Origin: JAUVRX01 sp049664225 | GTDB taxonomy: Bacteria > Acidobacteriota > Thermoanaerobaculia > Multivoradales > JAHEKO01 | Assembly: GCA_049664225.1 (NCBI GenBank) | Contig: JBATEX010000141.1 | Span: 1-64,000 of the forward strand | Reading direction: 5' to 3' | Length of the DNA stretch: 64,000 bases | Shown here: piece by piece, positions 34,327 through 42,575 of the stretch | Numbering within the stretch: position 1 is the first letter of the stretch | Layout of the letters: the number at the start of each line of letters is the position of its first letter | Made by a program: the position numbers and the translations under genes | The notes under the pieces: model-generated | Databases searched by the model: none | Seen by the model: only the letters and a program-made list of their open reading frames with translations | Told to the model about the DNA's origin: nothing

Positions 34327-35324
34327 GCGCCCCGCTCCTTCATGTCGAGGGTGAGGGCCGGTGTGGCCGGATCGCTGCCCGTGAGCGGATAGGGTCTCAG
34401 TGCAACCGCCGGCACCAGGGCCAAGGCTTCAAGCACCCTCCGTCGGTGACCACGGCCCCGACCGAAGCCAACGACTTCGTTCCGCGTCACGAGCTCGACC
34501 TCGTAGTCCCGCTCCAGATAGTAGTGCGCGGCGGTTGCCGCCTCGCTGACCAACAGCTCGAACGCTTCCTTCCTGGAATCGCTATCGAGCTCCCCGACGG
34601 CATTGTCGAGCACGATGGAGAGGCGCTCACCGGTTTCGGCCTCTCTCTCCATGTAGACCAGCTCGCCAGTGCGGGCCGTCTGCTTCCAGTGGATGCCTCG
34701 CCGATCGTCGCCGAGGCGAAAGGCCCGCAGGCTGTGGAGCTCCGGGCCGACACCGATCCTGCGCGCTGGCTCCTCGCCGGCCCCGCCCAGGCTCCTCTGG
34801 CGGAACTCGACCGAAGACCGGATCTCCGGATAGACGAGCAGATCCAGATCGACGCGATATCTCATCCCCTTACGGAACAGTCCTAGGGGGAAGATCGACG
34901 CCAGGTGAGCATGCTCGAGACGCAAGACGCCGCGGCGCGTGGCCGTCAACTCCAGATTACCGGCGAAGGCGGAGCGGCGAGGCAGGAAGGGCACCAGGAC
35001 GGATTTGGTTTGCTCGGTTCCCGCCAGGACCAACAACCACCTCGGCCACAAACGGCCTCGATTGCGCAGCTCGAAGCCGATATCGAAGGGCTCGTTGACG
35101 TATACCTCCAGCGGTGGATCGAAATCGATCTCGAGCCGCCGGAGGTTCTGTCTCGAGATCACTCCAGAGACCACCAACAACGACAACATCGTCGCTTCGA
35201 CAAGATAGAGCGCATTGTTGCCGGTGTTGGCAGCTGGCACGGCCACCAGCACTGTGAGGATGATGAACCAGAGCCCGACCTTGGTGATCCGAATGCCTTC
35301 GGGAACGGTCTTGCGGAGTGCCAT
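34323..35324 (-). CDS. DUF58 domain protein
   Basis: A 333-aa protein with two N-terminal transmembrane helices, a beta-sandwich region and the DUF58 signature around LHSLRAFRLGDDRRGIHW-type residues (GDDRRGIHWKQTAR), followed by a VWA-like SIVLDNAVGEL segment. DUF58 proteins work with MoxR ATPases and transglutaminases in envelope protein maturation. It shares its start base with the end of the moxR gene. Confidence 0.92.
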   Translation of the reverse strand: MALRKTVPEGIRITKVGLWFIILTVLVAVPAANTGNNALYLVEATMLSLLVVSGVISRQNLRRLEIDFDPPLEVYVNEPFDIGFELRNRGRLWPRWLLVLAGTEQTKSVLVPFLPRRSAFAGNLELTATRRGVLRLEHAHLASIFPLGLFRKGMRYRVDLDLLVYPEIRSSVEFRQRSLGGAGEEPARRIGVGPELHSLRAFRLGDDRRGIHWKQTARTGELVYMEREAETGERLSIVLDNAVGELDSDSRKEAFELLVSEAATAAHYYLERDYEVELVTRNEVVGFGRGRGHRRRVLEALALVPAVALRPYPLTGSDPATPALTLDMKERGA

Positions 35325-36286
35325 CAGACAGGGATGGGAACCGAGTCCACGACCCTGGCGACGGCAGTTCTGGCGGCCTCCAGGCCACCGCCGCCGTTCT
35401 TCAGTAACACCCGATGAGCGAAGACGGGCACTGCGACTCTCTGGACGTCGTCCGGCGTCGCGAAGGGGCGACCTTCGCAGAGGGCCATGGCCTGGGTGGC
35501 TCGGTAGAGATTCTGCACGCCGCGCGTGGAGACACCGAGAACGAACTGGGCCGAGTCTCGCGTCGCCTCAGCCAAGGAGAGGATGTAATCTGCGAGCTTG
35601 TCGGCCACCTGGACTTCCTCGGCGCGGGCCTGGAGTCGCAGGACGTCTTCACGACTCACCACCGGCTCGAGATCTGCCAGAATGCGATCGACGCCGCCTG
35701 AGATGAGGAGCTCACGTTCCTGCTCTCGCGGTGGGTAGCCGAGCCTCAGCGACATCATGAATCGATCCAGCTGAGATTCGGGGAGCGGAAAAGTCCCGAC
35801 GTACTCCAGAGGATTCTGGGTCGCCAGGACGATGAAAGGCTCAGGCAAGGGGTGGCGCTCGCGGTCGATCGTCACATGACGCTCGCTCATGGCTTCCAAG
35901 AGTGCCGACTGCGTCTTCGGGCTGGCGCGATTGATCTCGTCGGCCAGCACCACGTTCGAGAAGATCGGACCCGGCACGTACTCGAACCTCTCGCTCGCCT
36001 GCCTGTAGATGGAAACACCCACAATGTCCGACGGCAGGAGATCGCTAGTGAACTGGATCCTCTGGAAAGCCAGTCCCAGCGAGTTTGCCAGCGACCGAGC
36101 CAGCGTCGTCTTGCCCACTCCTGGGACATCTTCGATCAGGACGTGACCTTGGGCCAGCAGGCAGACGACTGCTTGACGGATGACATCACCCTTACCCTTC
36201 ACCACGGAACCAACCTGACGCTCGAGACAAGCAATCAGGTCGGCAGCGACGGCCTCGTGTGTGGTTATGGCGGGGCGCTGGGTCAC
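35324..36286 (-). CDS. MoxR-family AAA+ ATPase
   Basis: A 320-aa ATPase with Walker A VPGVGKTTLARSLA, LPSDIVGVSIY, Walker B VVLADEINRASPKTQSALLEAM, sensor FIVLATQNPLEYVGTFPLPE and a C-terminal helical lid. MoxR proteins act as chaperones that insert cofactors or assemble complexes, typically with the DUF58 partner that follows it here. It is the first gene of the three-gene unit. Confidence 0.94.
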   Translation of the reverse strand: MTQRPAITTHEAVAADLIACLERQVGSVVKGKGDVIRQAVVCLLAQGHVLIEDVPGVGKTTLARSLANSLGLAFQRIQFTSDLLPSDIVGVSIYRQASERFEYVPGPIFSNVVLADEINRASPKTQSALLEAMSERHVTIDRERHPLPEPFIVLATQNPLEYVGTFPLPESQLDRFMMSLRLGYPPREQERELLISGGVDRILADLEPVVSREDVLRLQARAEEVQVADKLADYILSLAEATRDSAQFVLGVSTRGVQNLYRATQAMALCEGRPFATPDDVQRVAVPVFAHRVLLKNGGGGLEAARTAVARVVDSVPIPV

Positions 36287-36376
36287 GGTCGTCGAGTCTC
36301 CTGGCGGGCTCAGACACTCACCAGGCCGAGAGCAACCCCGCCCCGGTGAGAAATTCAGATGCCCACGCTTCAGGTC

Positions 36377-36919
36377 TCAGGACCCCGAGGCGAACTCCTT
36401 GTACTCGCCCCGCTCCGCTTCGGGCACCGGGTGACGGACCTCCGCGAAAAACCCGTCACCCTCTTCATACGACACATCTTCCAGGATATGAGTGAATTGA
36501 GTCACATTCGCCTTCTCGATATCGGAGGTGTCGAACCACACTCGCCAGTGATTCTTCTCCTGTCCGTCCGGATCCGCCATGGAGATTTCTACCGTGATTC
36601 CAGGTAGCTTCTGGTTGCTGTCATGCTTGATCAGAATATCGAGCAGGACTCTCTGGCTCACCGCGACGGGCTCGAAATCAGCCTGCTCCTCCAACTCTGC
36701 GGCCTCGATCTCCGCTTCTTCGACTGACACCTCGATCTCTTCGATCGGCTCCTCGAAGATAGGCTCCTCTTCCACCACGAAGCCGTTCATACTGGCCGAA
36801 TAGAGCGATCGCGTCTGGGCGATCTTGTCGGCGGGTGATTTGGGGCCACAGGCCGAACCGGCCAAGCCCAAGAGCAAGACGACGATAATAGCGACAGAGA
36901 ATCGAGGTAGCTGGTGCAC
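36377..36919 (-). CDS. acidic lipoprotein of unknown function
   Basis: A 180-aa exported lipoprotein. The GTG at 36919 is fixed by a strong AGGAGGT five bases upstream. The signal peptide runs VAIIVVLLLGLAGSAC with the lipid Cys near residue 25. A Glu-rich stretch (EEEPIFEEPIEEIEV, about residues 50-75) is followed by a compact domain with VLLDILIKHDSN, HWRVWFDTSDIEKAN and HPVPEAERGEYKEF. The domain alternates strands in a way that suggests a beta sandwich. No family recognised. It is 90 bases downstream of moxR's start region on the opposite side of no obvious promoter. Confidence 0.75.
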   Translation of the reverse strand: MHQLPRFSVAIIVVLLLGLAGSACGPKSPADKIAQTRSLYSASMNGFVVEEEPIFEEPIEEIEVSVEEAEIEAAELEEQADFEPVAVSQRVLLDILIKHDSNQKLPGITVEISMADPDGQEKNHWRVWFDTSDIEKANVTQFTHILEDVSYEEGDGFFAEVRHPVPEAERGEYKEFASGS

Positions 36920-36971
36920 GAGAGACCTCCTGGACGCCCAGGCGGGCATCATGACAGTTTTTAGGGCTGAC

Positions 36972-37676
36972 TCAACCGACGAGATTATAGCGAAAGATGG
37001 CCCAGACAGCGGCCAGGCCGTCCTTCCACCCGATCTTCTTGCCCTCGGCGTAGGTTCGACCAGCATAGGAGATGGGGACCTCGTAGATCCGTACCCGCTG
37101 CTTGGCGACTTTGGCGGTCATCTCGGGCTCGATGGCGAATCGATTCGAGTGCAGCTTGAGCTTGTCGAGCACTTCCTTTCGAAAGACCTTGTACCCGGTC
37201 TCCATGTCCGACAGATTCAGGTCCGTGAACATGTTGGACAGCAGCGTCAGGAACTTGTTTCCCTGGTAGTGCCAGAAGAAGAGTACCCGGTGTGGTCCAC
37301 CCAGGAACCGCGAGCCATAGACCACATCCGCATCCTCTTCCAGCAACGGCTGGAGCAATACGGGATAGTCCCTCGGGTGATACTCGAGATCCGCATCCTG
37401 GACCAGGACGAAGTCACCCCGGGCGGCGCCAAATCCACTTCGCAAGGCCGCTCCCTTGCCCTGGTTCTCGACATGCTGGACCAGCTCGAAGGAGTGTCTG
37501 CCGCTTGCCGCGACCTCCTGGAGCTTGGCTAGCGTGCCATCGGTCGAAGCATCGTCCACCACGATGATCTCCAACTCCACCTCTGCTGGCAGCTGCGCAG
37601 CGCTTACCCGGCCGAGCACCCTCTCTATGGTCTCGACTTCATTGTAGACGGGGATCACTACAGAGAGCTTCTTCAT
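36972..37676 (-). CDS. GT2 glycosyltransferase, dolichyl-phosphate mannosyltransferase-like
   Basis: A 234-aa soluble GT-A enzyme: LSVVIPVYNEVETI, IIVVDDASTDGT, VLVQDADLEYHP (Asp-x-Asp metal site), FRKEVLDKLKL and VPISYAGRTYAEGKKI. It lacks the C-terminal membrane helices of GtrB/ArnC. The likely job is loading a sugar on polyprenyl phosphate, as in DPM1-type enzymes. The ATG at 37676 begins the conserved fold; the preceding frame is not supported. It is followed by the lipoprotein gene 52 bases on. Confidence 0.92.
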   Translation of the reverse strand: MKKLSVVIPVYNEVETIERVLGRVSAAQLPAEVELEIIVVDDASTDGTLAKLQEVAASGRHSFELVQHVENQGKGAALRSGFGAARGDFVLVQDADLEYHPRDYPVLLQPLLEEDADVVYGSRFLGGPHRVLFFWHYQGNKFLTLLSNMFTDLNLSDMETGYKVFRKEVLDKLKLHSNRFAIEPEMTAKVAKQRVRIYEVPISYAGRTYAEGKKIGWKDGLAAVWAIFRYNLVG

Positions 37677-37716
37677 GGCGCACGCAGTATAGCGCGGGCC
37701 CATTCGTGCCCTCTCG

Positions 37717-38730
37717 TTATCGCTTGGGTCTCTGGAACGTGCCGCGATTCAAGCAGTTCCCGGGTGCCATGGCACAGGCCGTCTCGAAAATGGCCAGGAA
37801 CGACTGGTTGAGAATCGAACTGCCCTCGAATTTCGCGTACGACTCGACAGGCCCGTAGGAGATCACGCCGACCACGCGGTTGGGCTCACCGTTGGCCGGA
37901 CCCTGGCCTTTCGCCCGCGCGCCGAAATTTTGGATTAGGGGTCCGCCGCTGGATCCCGGCCCCATATCGGACCCGTAGACGGCTGAGCCATCGAAGCAAC
38001 AGAACGAATCGCCGGTCGTCACTTGATGCAGCTCTTCCCCGCCGTCGTGGTTTACCGGGAAGCCGAGAAGATGGACATGGTTCGGAATCAACGAGTAGGT
38101 TCTGAAACCCAACCAGCCAGTGGCTTGTCCGATCGTCCTGCCCTCATTGTCGCGGAGCACAAGAACACCGAAATCTGCCGAGTTCGGCAGCACCTCGGAC
38201 GACAGCTTCCATTCCTCGGTCACTACCGCCCGTCGGGCCAGCCAAACTCCCCTTGGAAACTGACCTCGATAGTAGCCCGGAACAAAGGCAAATTTCTGGT
38301 GGAAGCGGCCTCGAAGCGCATCGTAGACGCAGTGGCCAGCAGTCAGGATGACGCGATTGGAAATCACCGACGCCGAGCAGACGAAATCTCCGTCGGCCGA
38401 CTTGAAGAACAACCGCCCCACGGTCGTATAGGGAAAAGCGGTTCGGGCGCTTCTCGGAGTCAATCGGCTACTGCTGAACTGGAGAGCGCCTGTCGGTAGG
38501 CTGATCGTGCTCTCTTCGGTGCCCCCCTGATCTTCCCCGAGGAGCGTCGACAATCGGGCGCTCGACACCCTCGGCAGAGGCATGTCGCGGGCCCTGCGCA
38601 TACGGTTCGATGACCAGTAGTCGCGATCAGCCCGCACCGCCGTGGAAACCACTTCCCGCTTTTGCGCACCAGCGATTGAAGGAACCCCGATGGTCAGCAC
38701 CAACACGCCCAGCAGCAGTTTCTTGATCAT
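37717..38730 (-). CDS. secreted trypsin-like serine protease
   Basis: A 337-aa exported protease with a signal peptide (LLLGVLVLTIGVPSIAGA) and a prosegment before the catalytic domain. The triad is intact: LTAGHCVYD (His), NSADFGVLVL (Asp) and MGPGSSGGPLI (Ser). The layout matches the Glu-specific V8/trypsin-like group. Four or more Cys outside the His loop (FCCFDG, ACAMAPGNC) could form disulphides, which fits an extracellular enzyme. An extended -10 promoter lies about 50 bases upstream. Confidence 0.9.
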   Translation of the reverse strand: MIKKLLLGVLVLTIGVPSIAGAQKREVVSTAVRADRDYWSSNRMRRARDMPLPRVSSARLSTLLGEDQGGTEESTISLPTGALQFSSSRLTPRSARTAFPYTTVGRLFFKSADGDFVCSASVISNRVILTAGHCVYDALRGRFHQKFAFVPGYYRGQFPRGVWLARRAVVTEEWKLSSEVLPNSADFGVLVLRDNEGRTIGQATGWLGFRTYSLIPNHVHLLGFPVNHDGGEELHQVTTGDSFCCFDGSAVYGSDMGPGSSGGPLIQNFGARAKGQGPANGEPNRVVGVISYGPVESYAKFEGSSILNQSFLAIFETACAMAPGNCLNRGTFQRPKR

Positions 38731-38776
38731 GGCAGGCAACCCTTTCTACATGATTCGGTCGAAGAACCAGAGGTTC

Positions 38777-38785
38777 AGTATAGCA
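38777..38785 (-). promoter_or_regulatory. candidate extended -10 promoter of the protease gene
   Basis: On the minus strand the bases read TGCTATACT, an extended -10 element (TG-N-TATACT). It lies 47 bases from the protease start codon at 38730. No convincing -35 is seen, which extended -10 promoters do not require. Confidence 0.4.
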
Positions 38786-38861
38786 AGCGGGTCTCGGCAA
38801 GCCGTGCTGCACCAGGCTCACACGTGCGCCCACGGCCCTCCACATGAAGGGAATTGAGAAG

Positions 38862-40217
38862 CTACTGGATGTAGCCGAGCGCCCGAAGCTCATCGAGAGT
38901 GGAATCGGGCGGTGCCACTACCTCTGGCGGAAACGGCTCGCGCTCCTCGAGAGCCTGGTGAAGGGCTTGATCCAGGAGTTCCGCCGCTTCGATACCACCG
39001 GTGGTGGGACTCGCGTACCACTCCTCGCCAGGATCGCGCAGCAAATCCCGCAGCTCCCCCTCGATGAGCTTCCACCTTCTTGTCCGCACCGAAGTCGTTC
39101 CCGGATACCACGGCGGAAAGTCTAGGCGACTGATGGCACTCAGCTCCTCGAGCCGATCATCGGCCAGTAGCTTTCCCAGATCGGTCCCCGAGAACTCCGA
39201 AGGAACTTGAAGCCCGGCGGCTGAGACAATGGTTGGAGGAATATCGATGCCTCGCACCTGAAACCCGGCCCTCATCCCGGCGTGCTTGGAGTTCGTGAAC
39301 TTCACGACCAAAGGTACCCTCAGCAGTTCGTCGAAGAGAGTGTGAGAGTGCACACCCACCAGTCCGTGCTCGCCGAACTCCTCCCCGTGATCCGAGGTGA
39401 AGACGACCAGGGTGTCGTCATAAAGGCCTTTGTCCTTCAGGTACCGAATCAGATGCGACACGCCGACATCCGCCGAGCGAATCTCCGCATCATAGGCGGC
39501 GAGCACGTGGCCCAGGTCCGCCTCGTCGAAGTCGATCTCCTCATTGTTGATCTGTCCAAGCAATTCGAGACTGATCTCGCCTGGCAGGGAACCCGAGTAG
39601 CCATCATCAAAAAGCGCCAGGTAGTCGGCCTTTGGGGTGTAGGGATGATGGACTTCGTAGGAATGAAGGAACAGAAAAAAGGGCCTGGTATCGTCTGACT
39701 CGACCCACTCCACACCCTTCCACACGGTGTCTTCAAAATGCTCCAGCATCGGCTGGTTGAACACTTCGAATCCCTGATCCAGGCCGAAGACCCGATCCAT
39801 TTGCCCGCCGCCAGTAAAGGCCGCGGTCCGATAGCCGGCTTGTTGCAAGACTTCAGCGAGACAAAGAGCGGCCTCTGGGATTCTGGTCTTCGCCGACCAG
39901 GTCGCCTGATGGTGATGCGGCAACAGCGAGGTCAGCATCGATGCGTGGGAATGCAGCGTTGAGGAAGCGTGCGCGATAGCTTCTTCGAAAACCACAGCGT
40001 CCTCGCAGAACAGATCCAGAGCGGGGCTTGTGTCCTTCTCGTAACCGTAGCAGCCCAGATGATCCGGCCTGAGAGTGTCTATCGAGATCAGGATCACATT
40101 CGGATGGCGCTCCTGTTCTCGGGGATCGGAGTTCTTTGCGGTGCAAGTGGTCAACAGGCCACCGACGAGCGGGACGAAAGCCAGAAGCAGCCTGACCATG
40201 GTCTGTCGTGCTCTCAC
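38862..40217 (-). CDS. sulfatase-superfamily lipoprotein without a formylglycine motif
   Basis: A 451-aa alkaline-phosphatase-superfamily protein with a lipoprotein-like N terminus (GGLLTTCTA). Metal ligands appear in VILISIDTLRPDHLG, VFTSDHGEEFGEHG and the HS that follow. At the position of the sulfatase C/S-x-P-x-R motif the sequence is STLHSHASMLTS, so no formylglycine can form; related proteins use TLPSHA at this site. It may be a phosphoesterase or phosphotransferase rather than a true sulfatase. An HHPYTP loop in the middle is typical of this subgroup. Confidence 0.82.
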   Translation of the reverse strand: MRARQTMVRLLLAFVPLVGGLLTTCTAKNSDPREQERHPNVILISIDTLRPDHLGCYGYEKDTSPALDLFCEDAVVFEEAIAHASSTLHSHASMLTSLLPHHHQATWSAKTRIPEAALCLAEVLQQAGYRTAAFTGGGQMDRVFGLDQGFEVFNQPMLEHFEDTVWKGVEWVESDDTRPFFLFLHSYEVHHPYTPKADYLALFDDGYSGSLPGEISLELLGQINNEEIDFDEADLGHVLAAYDAEIRSADVGVSHLIRYLKDKGLYDDTLVVFTSDHGEEFGEHGLVGVHSHTLFDELLRVPLVVKFTNSKHAGMRAGFQVRGIDIPPTIVSAAGLQVPSEFSGTDLGKLLADDRLEELSAISRLDFPPWYPGTTSVRTRRWKLIEGELRDLLRDPGEEWYASPTTGGIEAAELLDQALHQALEEREPFPPEVVAPPDSTLDELRALGYIQ

Positions 40218-40300
40218 GATCGATCTTCAGCTTTTCGTTGGGCGCCAGCGGAACGTTGCAGGCCGCACGGGGCGAGAATCGTAGCACAGCCATTTGCTGG

Positions 40301-41272
40301 TCATCCGGAGGGTTGCGGCTCCTTGTCCAGAGCATCTTGCCAACGGTTGCGCAGCGCGCCCATCAGCTCTACTTCAGGCACCAGCTCTACGCCGAAACGC
40401 TGCTGTACCGCCCTTCTGGCCTCGAGCATCAGCTCTAGGACCTCCCGGGCTTGGGCTCTACCGTTGTTGACGATGACGTTTGCATGCTGAGGGCTGATCT
40501 GCGCGCCGCCACGACTAGCACCCTTCAGATCGCAGGCCTCTATCAGCCTGCCGGCGTAGTCGCCCTCGGGATTCCTGAAGATGGAACCGACGTGGGGTCG
40601 GCCCGAAGGAAGACTCTGCCACCTGCGCCGATTGAGCTCTTCGATCCGTCCCAGCGCCTTCTCGGCACTGCCTTCTCGAAGCTGGAAGGTAGCGCTGATA
40701 ACGATCCCCCCCGAGCCCCGCAAGATTGTGCGACGGTAGGAGGGCTGGAGCTCTCGGGCGGTCAGGCGTCGCGTCCGCCCATTCCGTTCCAGGATGGTGG
40801 TCTCGACCAGCACGTCCTTGATCTCGACTCCGTAACTTCCAGCGTTCATGCGGACAGCTCCGCCGACGGTCGAAGGGAAGCCGGCCAGAGCCTCGAGACC
40901 CTCGAATCCCTTTTCGGCTGCGAGCCTCGCCAGCTTCGCTAGCGCCAATCCTCCGCCGGCCGTTACCCTGGTGCCATGAAACCGAAAACTCACGAAATCC
41001 CCGACCAACCGAGCCACGACGCCCGGCAGACCCTCGTCGGGAAACAGCACGTTGGATCCCAGGCCGAGGAGCTCGAATGGCAACCCGAGTCGTCCCGTCG
41101 CCGAGAGGAGTACTTTGAGCGCCTGCCTGTTGTGAACTCGGATCAGGAACTCGGCCGGACCTCCGATCCGAAACGTCGAGTATCCGGAGAGCGGGGCTCC
41201 GACCTCCACCTCGAGACCCTCGACGCCTTCGAGCTGCCCGATCAGGCCAGTGGGATTGTCAGAGGTGTTCAC
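40301..41272 (-). CDS. murB: UDP-N-acetylenolpyruvoylglucosamine reductase
   Basis: A 323-aa FAD enzyme reducing UDP-GlcNAc enolpyruvate to UDP-MurNAc for peptidoglycan. Motifs: STFRIGGPAEFLI, LGLGSNVLFPDEG (FAD site), AGFPSTVGGAVRMNAGSYG, SYRRTILRG (substrate Arg/Tyr) and GSIFRNPEGDYAGRLIE, which carries the active-site Ser. NVIVNNG ends the domain. GTG at 41272 is the most likely start; a TTG at 41326 would add 18 residues. Type IIa/b differences cannot be settled by eye. Confidence 0.95.
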   Translation of the reverse strand: MNTSDNPTGLIGQLEGVEGLEVEVGAPLSGYSTFRIGGPAEFLIRVHNRQALKVLLSATGRLGLPFELLGLGSNVLFPDEGLPGVVARLVGDFVSFRFHGTRVTAGGGLALAKLARLAAEKGFEGLEALAGFPSTVGGAVRMNAGSYGVEIKDVLVETTILERNGRTRRLTARELQPSYRRTILRGSGGIVISATFQLREGSAEKALGRIEELNRRRWQSLPSGRPHVGSIFRNPEGDYAGRLIEACDLKGASRGGAQISPQHANVIVNNGRAQAREVLELMLEARRAVQQRFGVELVPEVELMGALRNRWQDALDKEPQPSG

Positions 41273-41494
41273 GTCGCAGACCCAGAACTGGAGATCGGTA
41301 GCCCCCGCGCAGATTCCAGAAAACAAGAATCCACGAGGGGAATCCGTCTAAACGCGTTGACGGCCCAAAGAGGCATTCGCTAGCATCGCATCCCTGCTGC
41401 GGAGGAACCCGAGTCGCGATTCGCCAGCCGTCTGAAGAGCGACTAGTATAGCCTTCGTACTTCGTTCAAGACCGGTACCTGGCAGCAGCATCTC

Positions 41495-41499
41495 AGGAG
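41495..41499 (+). promoter_or_regulatory. ribosome binding site of recA
   Basis: AGGAG lies eight bases before the recA ATG at 41508. The divergent murB-recA gap of about 235 bases should hold both promoters; TAGTAT at 41444-41449 is a possible recA -10. I found no clean LexA operator of either the CTGT-N8-ACAG or GAAC-N4-GTTC type. Confidence 0.55.
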
Positions 41500-41507
41500 T
41501 TGAACTC

Positions 41508-42545
41508 ATGGCAGACAAATCGTCCGACAAGCTGAAAGCCATCGACAGCGCCCTGACTCAGATCGAGCGCCAATTCGGCAAGGGTTCCATCATGCGCCTC
41601 GGCCAGAGAGAGGCCTTGGCGATCCCAGTCGTGCCGACCGGGTCGCTGGCTGTGGACTATGCGATAGGCACAGGCGGCCTGCCGCGAGGCCGGGTGGTAG
41701 AGATCTACGGCCCCGAGTCTTCCGGCAAGACCACCTTGGCTCTTTCCGTCGTCGGCCAGGCGCAGAAAGCAGGCGGCGTCGCGGCATTCATCGACGCCGA
41801 GCACGCCCTGGATGCGGAATACGCCGGGAAGCTGGGCGTCGACATCGACAACCTCCTGGTCTCTCAACCCGACTTTGGTGAGCAGGCCCTGGAGATCGCC
41901 GAGATGCTGGTCCGCAGCAATTCTGTCGATGTGATCGTCATCGATTCAGTGGCCGCGCTGGTGCCCCGCGCCGAGCTTGAAGGAGAGATGGGAGACTCCC
42001 ACGTCGGCCTACACGCCCGACTCATGTCCCAGGCCCTGCGCAAGCTAACCGCCATCGTCGCCAAGTCCAAGACCTGCCTGATCTTCATCAACCAGATTCG
42101 CGAAAAGATCGGAGTCATGTTCGGCAGCCCCGAAACCACCACCGGTGGTCGGGCGCTGAAGTTCTACTCTTCGGTCCGTCTGGACATCCGAAGAATCGCC
42201 GCCATCAAGGACGGTGACCAGGTCGTTGGTGCGAGGTGCAAGGTCAAAGTGGTCAAGAACAAGGTGGCGGCGCCCTTTCGCCTGGGGGAGTTCGACATCG
42301 ACTACGGCGAGGGCATCTCACGAGTCGGCGAGCTGGTCGATCTCGGGGTCCAGTACAACATGGTCGGCAAAAGCGGTGCCTGGTACAACTACGGAGACAT
42401 CCGCCTGGGACAGGGCCGAGAGAACTCCAAGCAGTTCCTGCGTGACAATCCCGATCTGGCCGACGAGATCGAGGCTGCATTGAGGGAAGAGCTAGGCTTA
42501 CCTCCCTCGATCGTTCCCGAGGCCGCTCCCGAGGAGGAGGCCTAG
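41508..42545 (+). CDS. recA: recombinase RecA
   Basis: A 345-aa DNA strand-exchange ATPase. Walker A GPESSGKTTLAL, the VIVIDSVAALVPRAE Walker B region, LLVSQPDFGEQALEI, loop L2 (FGSPETTTGGRALKFY) and the acidic tail are all standard. Length and sequence are orthodox; no intein. The in-frame TAG at its end is followed directly by the second antiporter frame. Confidence 0.98.
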   Translation: MADKSSDKLKAIDSALTQIERQFGKGSIMRLGQREALAIPVVPTGSLAVDYAIGTGGLPRGRVVEIYGPESSGKTTLALSVVGQAQKAGGVAAFIDAEHALDAEYAGKLGVDIDNLLVSQPDFGEQALEIAEMLVRSNSVDVIVIDSVAALVPRAELEGEMGDSHVGLHARLMSQALRKLTAIVAKSKTCLIFINQIREKIGVMFGSPETTTGGRALKFYSSVRLDIRRIAAIKDGDQVVGARCKVKVVKNKVAAPFRLGEFDIDYGEGISRVGELVDLGVQYNMVGKSGAWYNYGDIRLGQGRENSKQFLRDNPDLADEIEAALREELGLPPSIVPEAAPEEEA

Positions 42546-42575
42546 GCCCTGCCGGCAAGCCAACTACGCCAGTGG

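Noticed and set aside
41327..41507. SOS (LexA) operator upstream of recA
   Set aside because: No convincing CTGT-N8-ACAG or GAAC-N4-GTTC site seen by eye.
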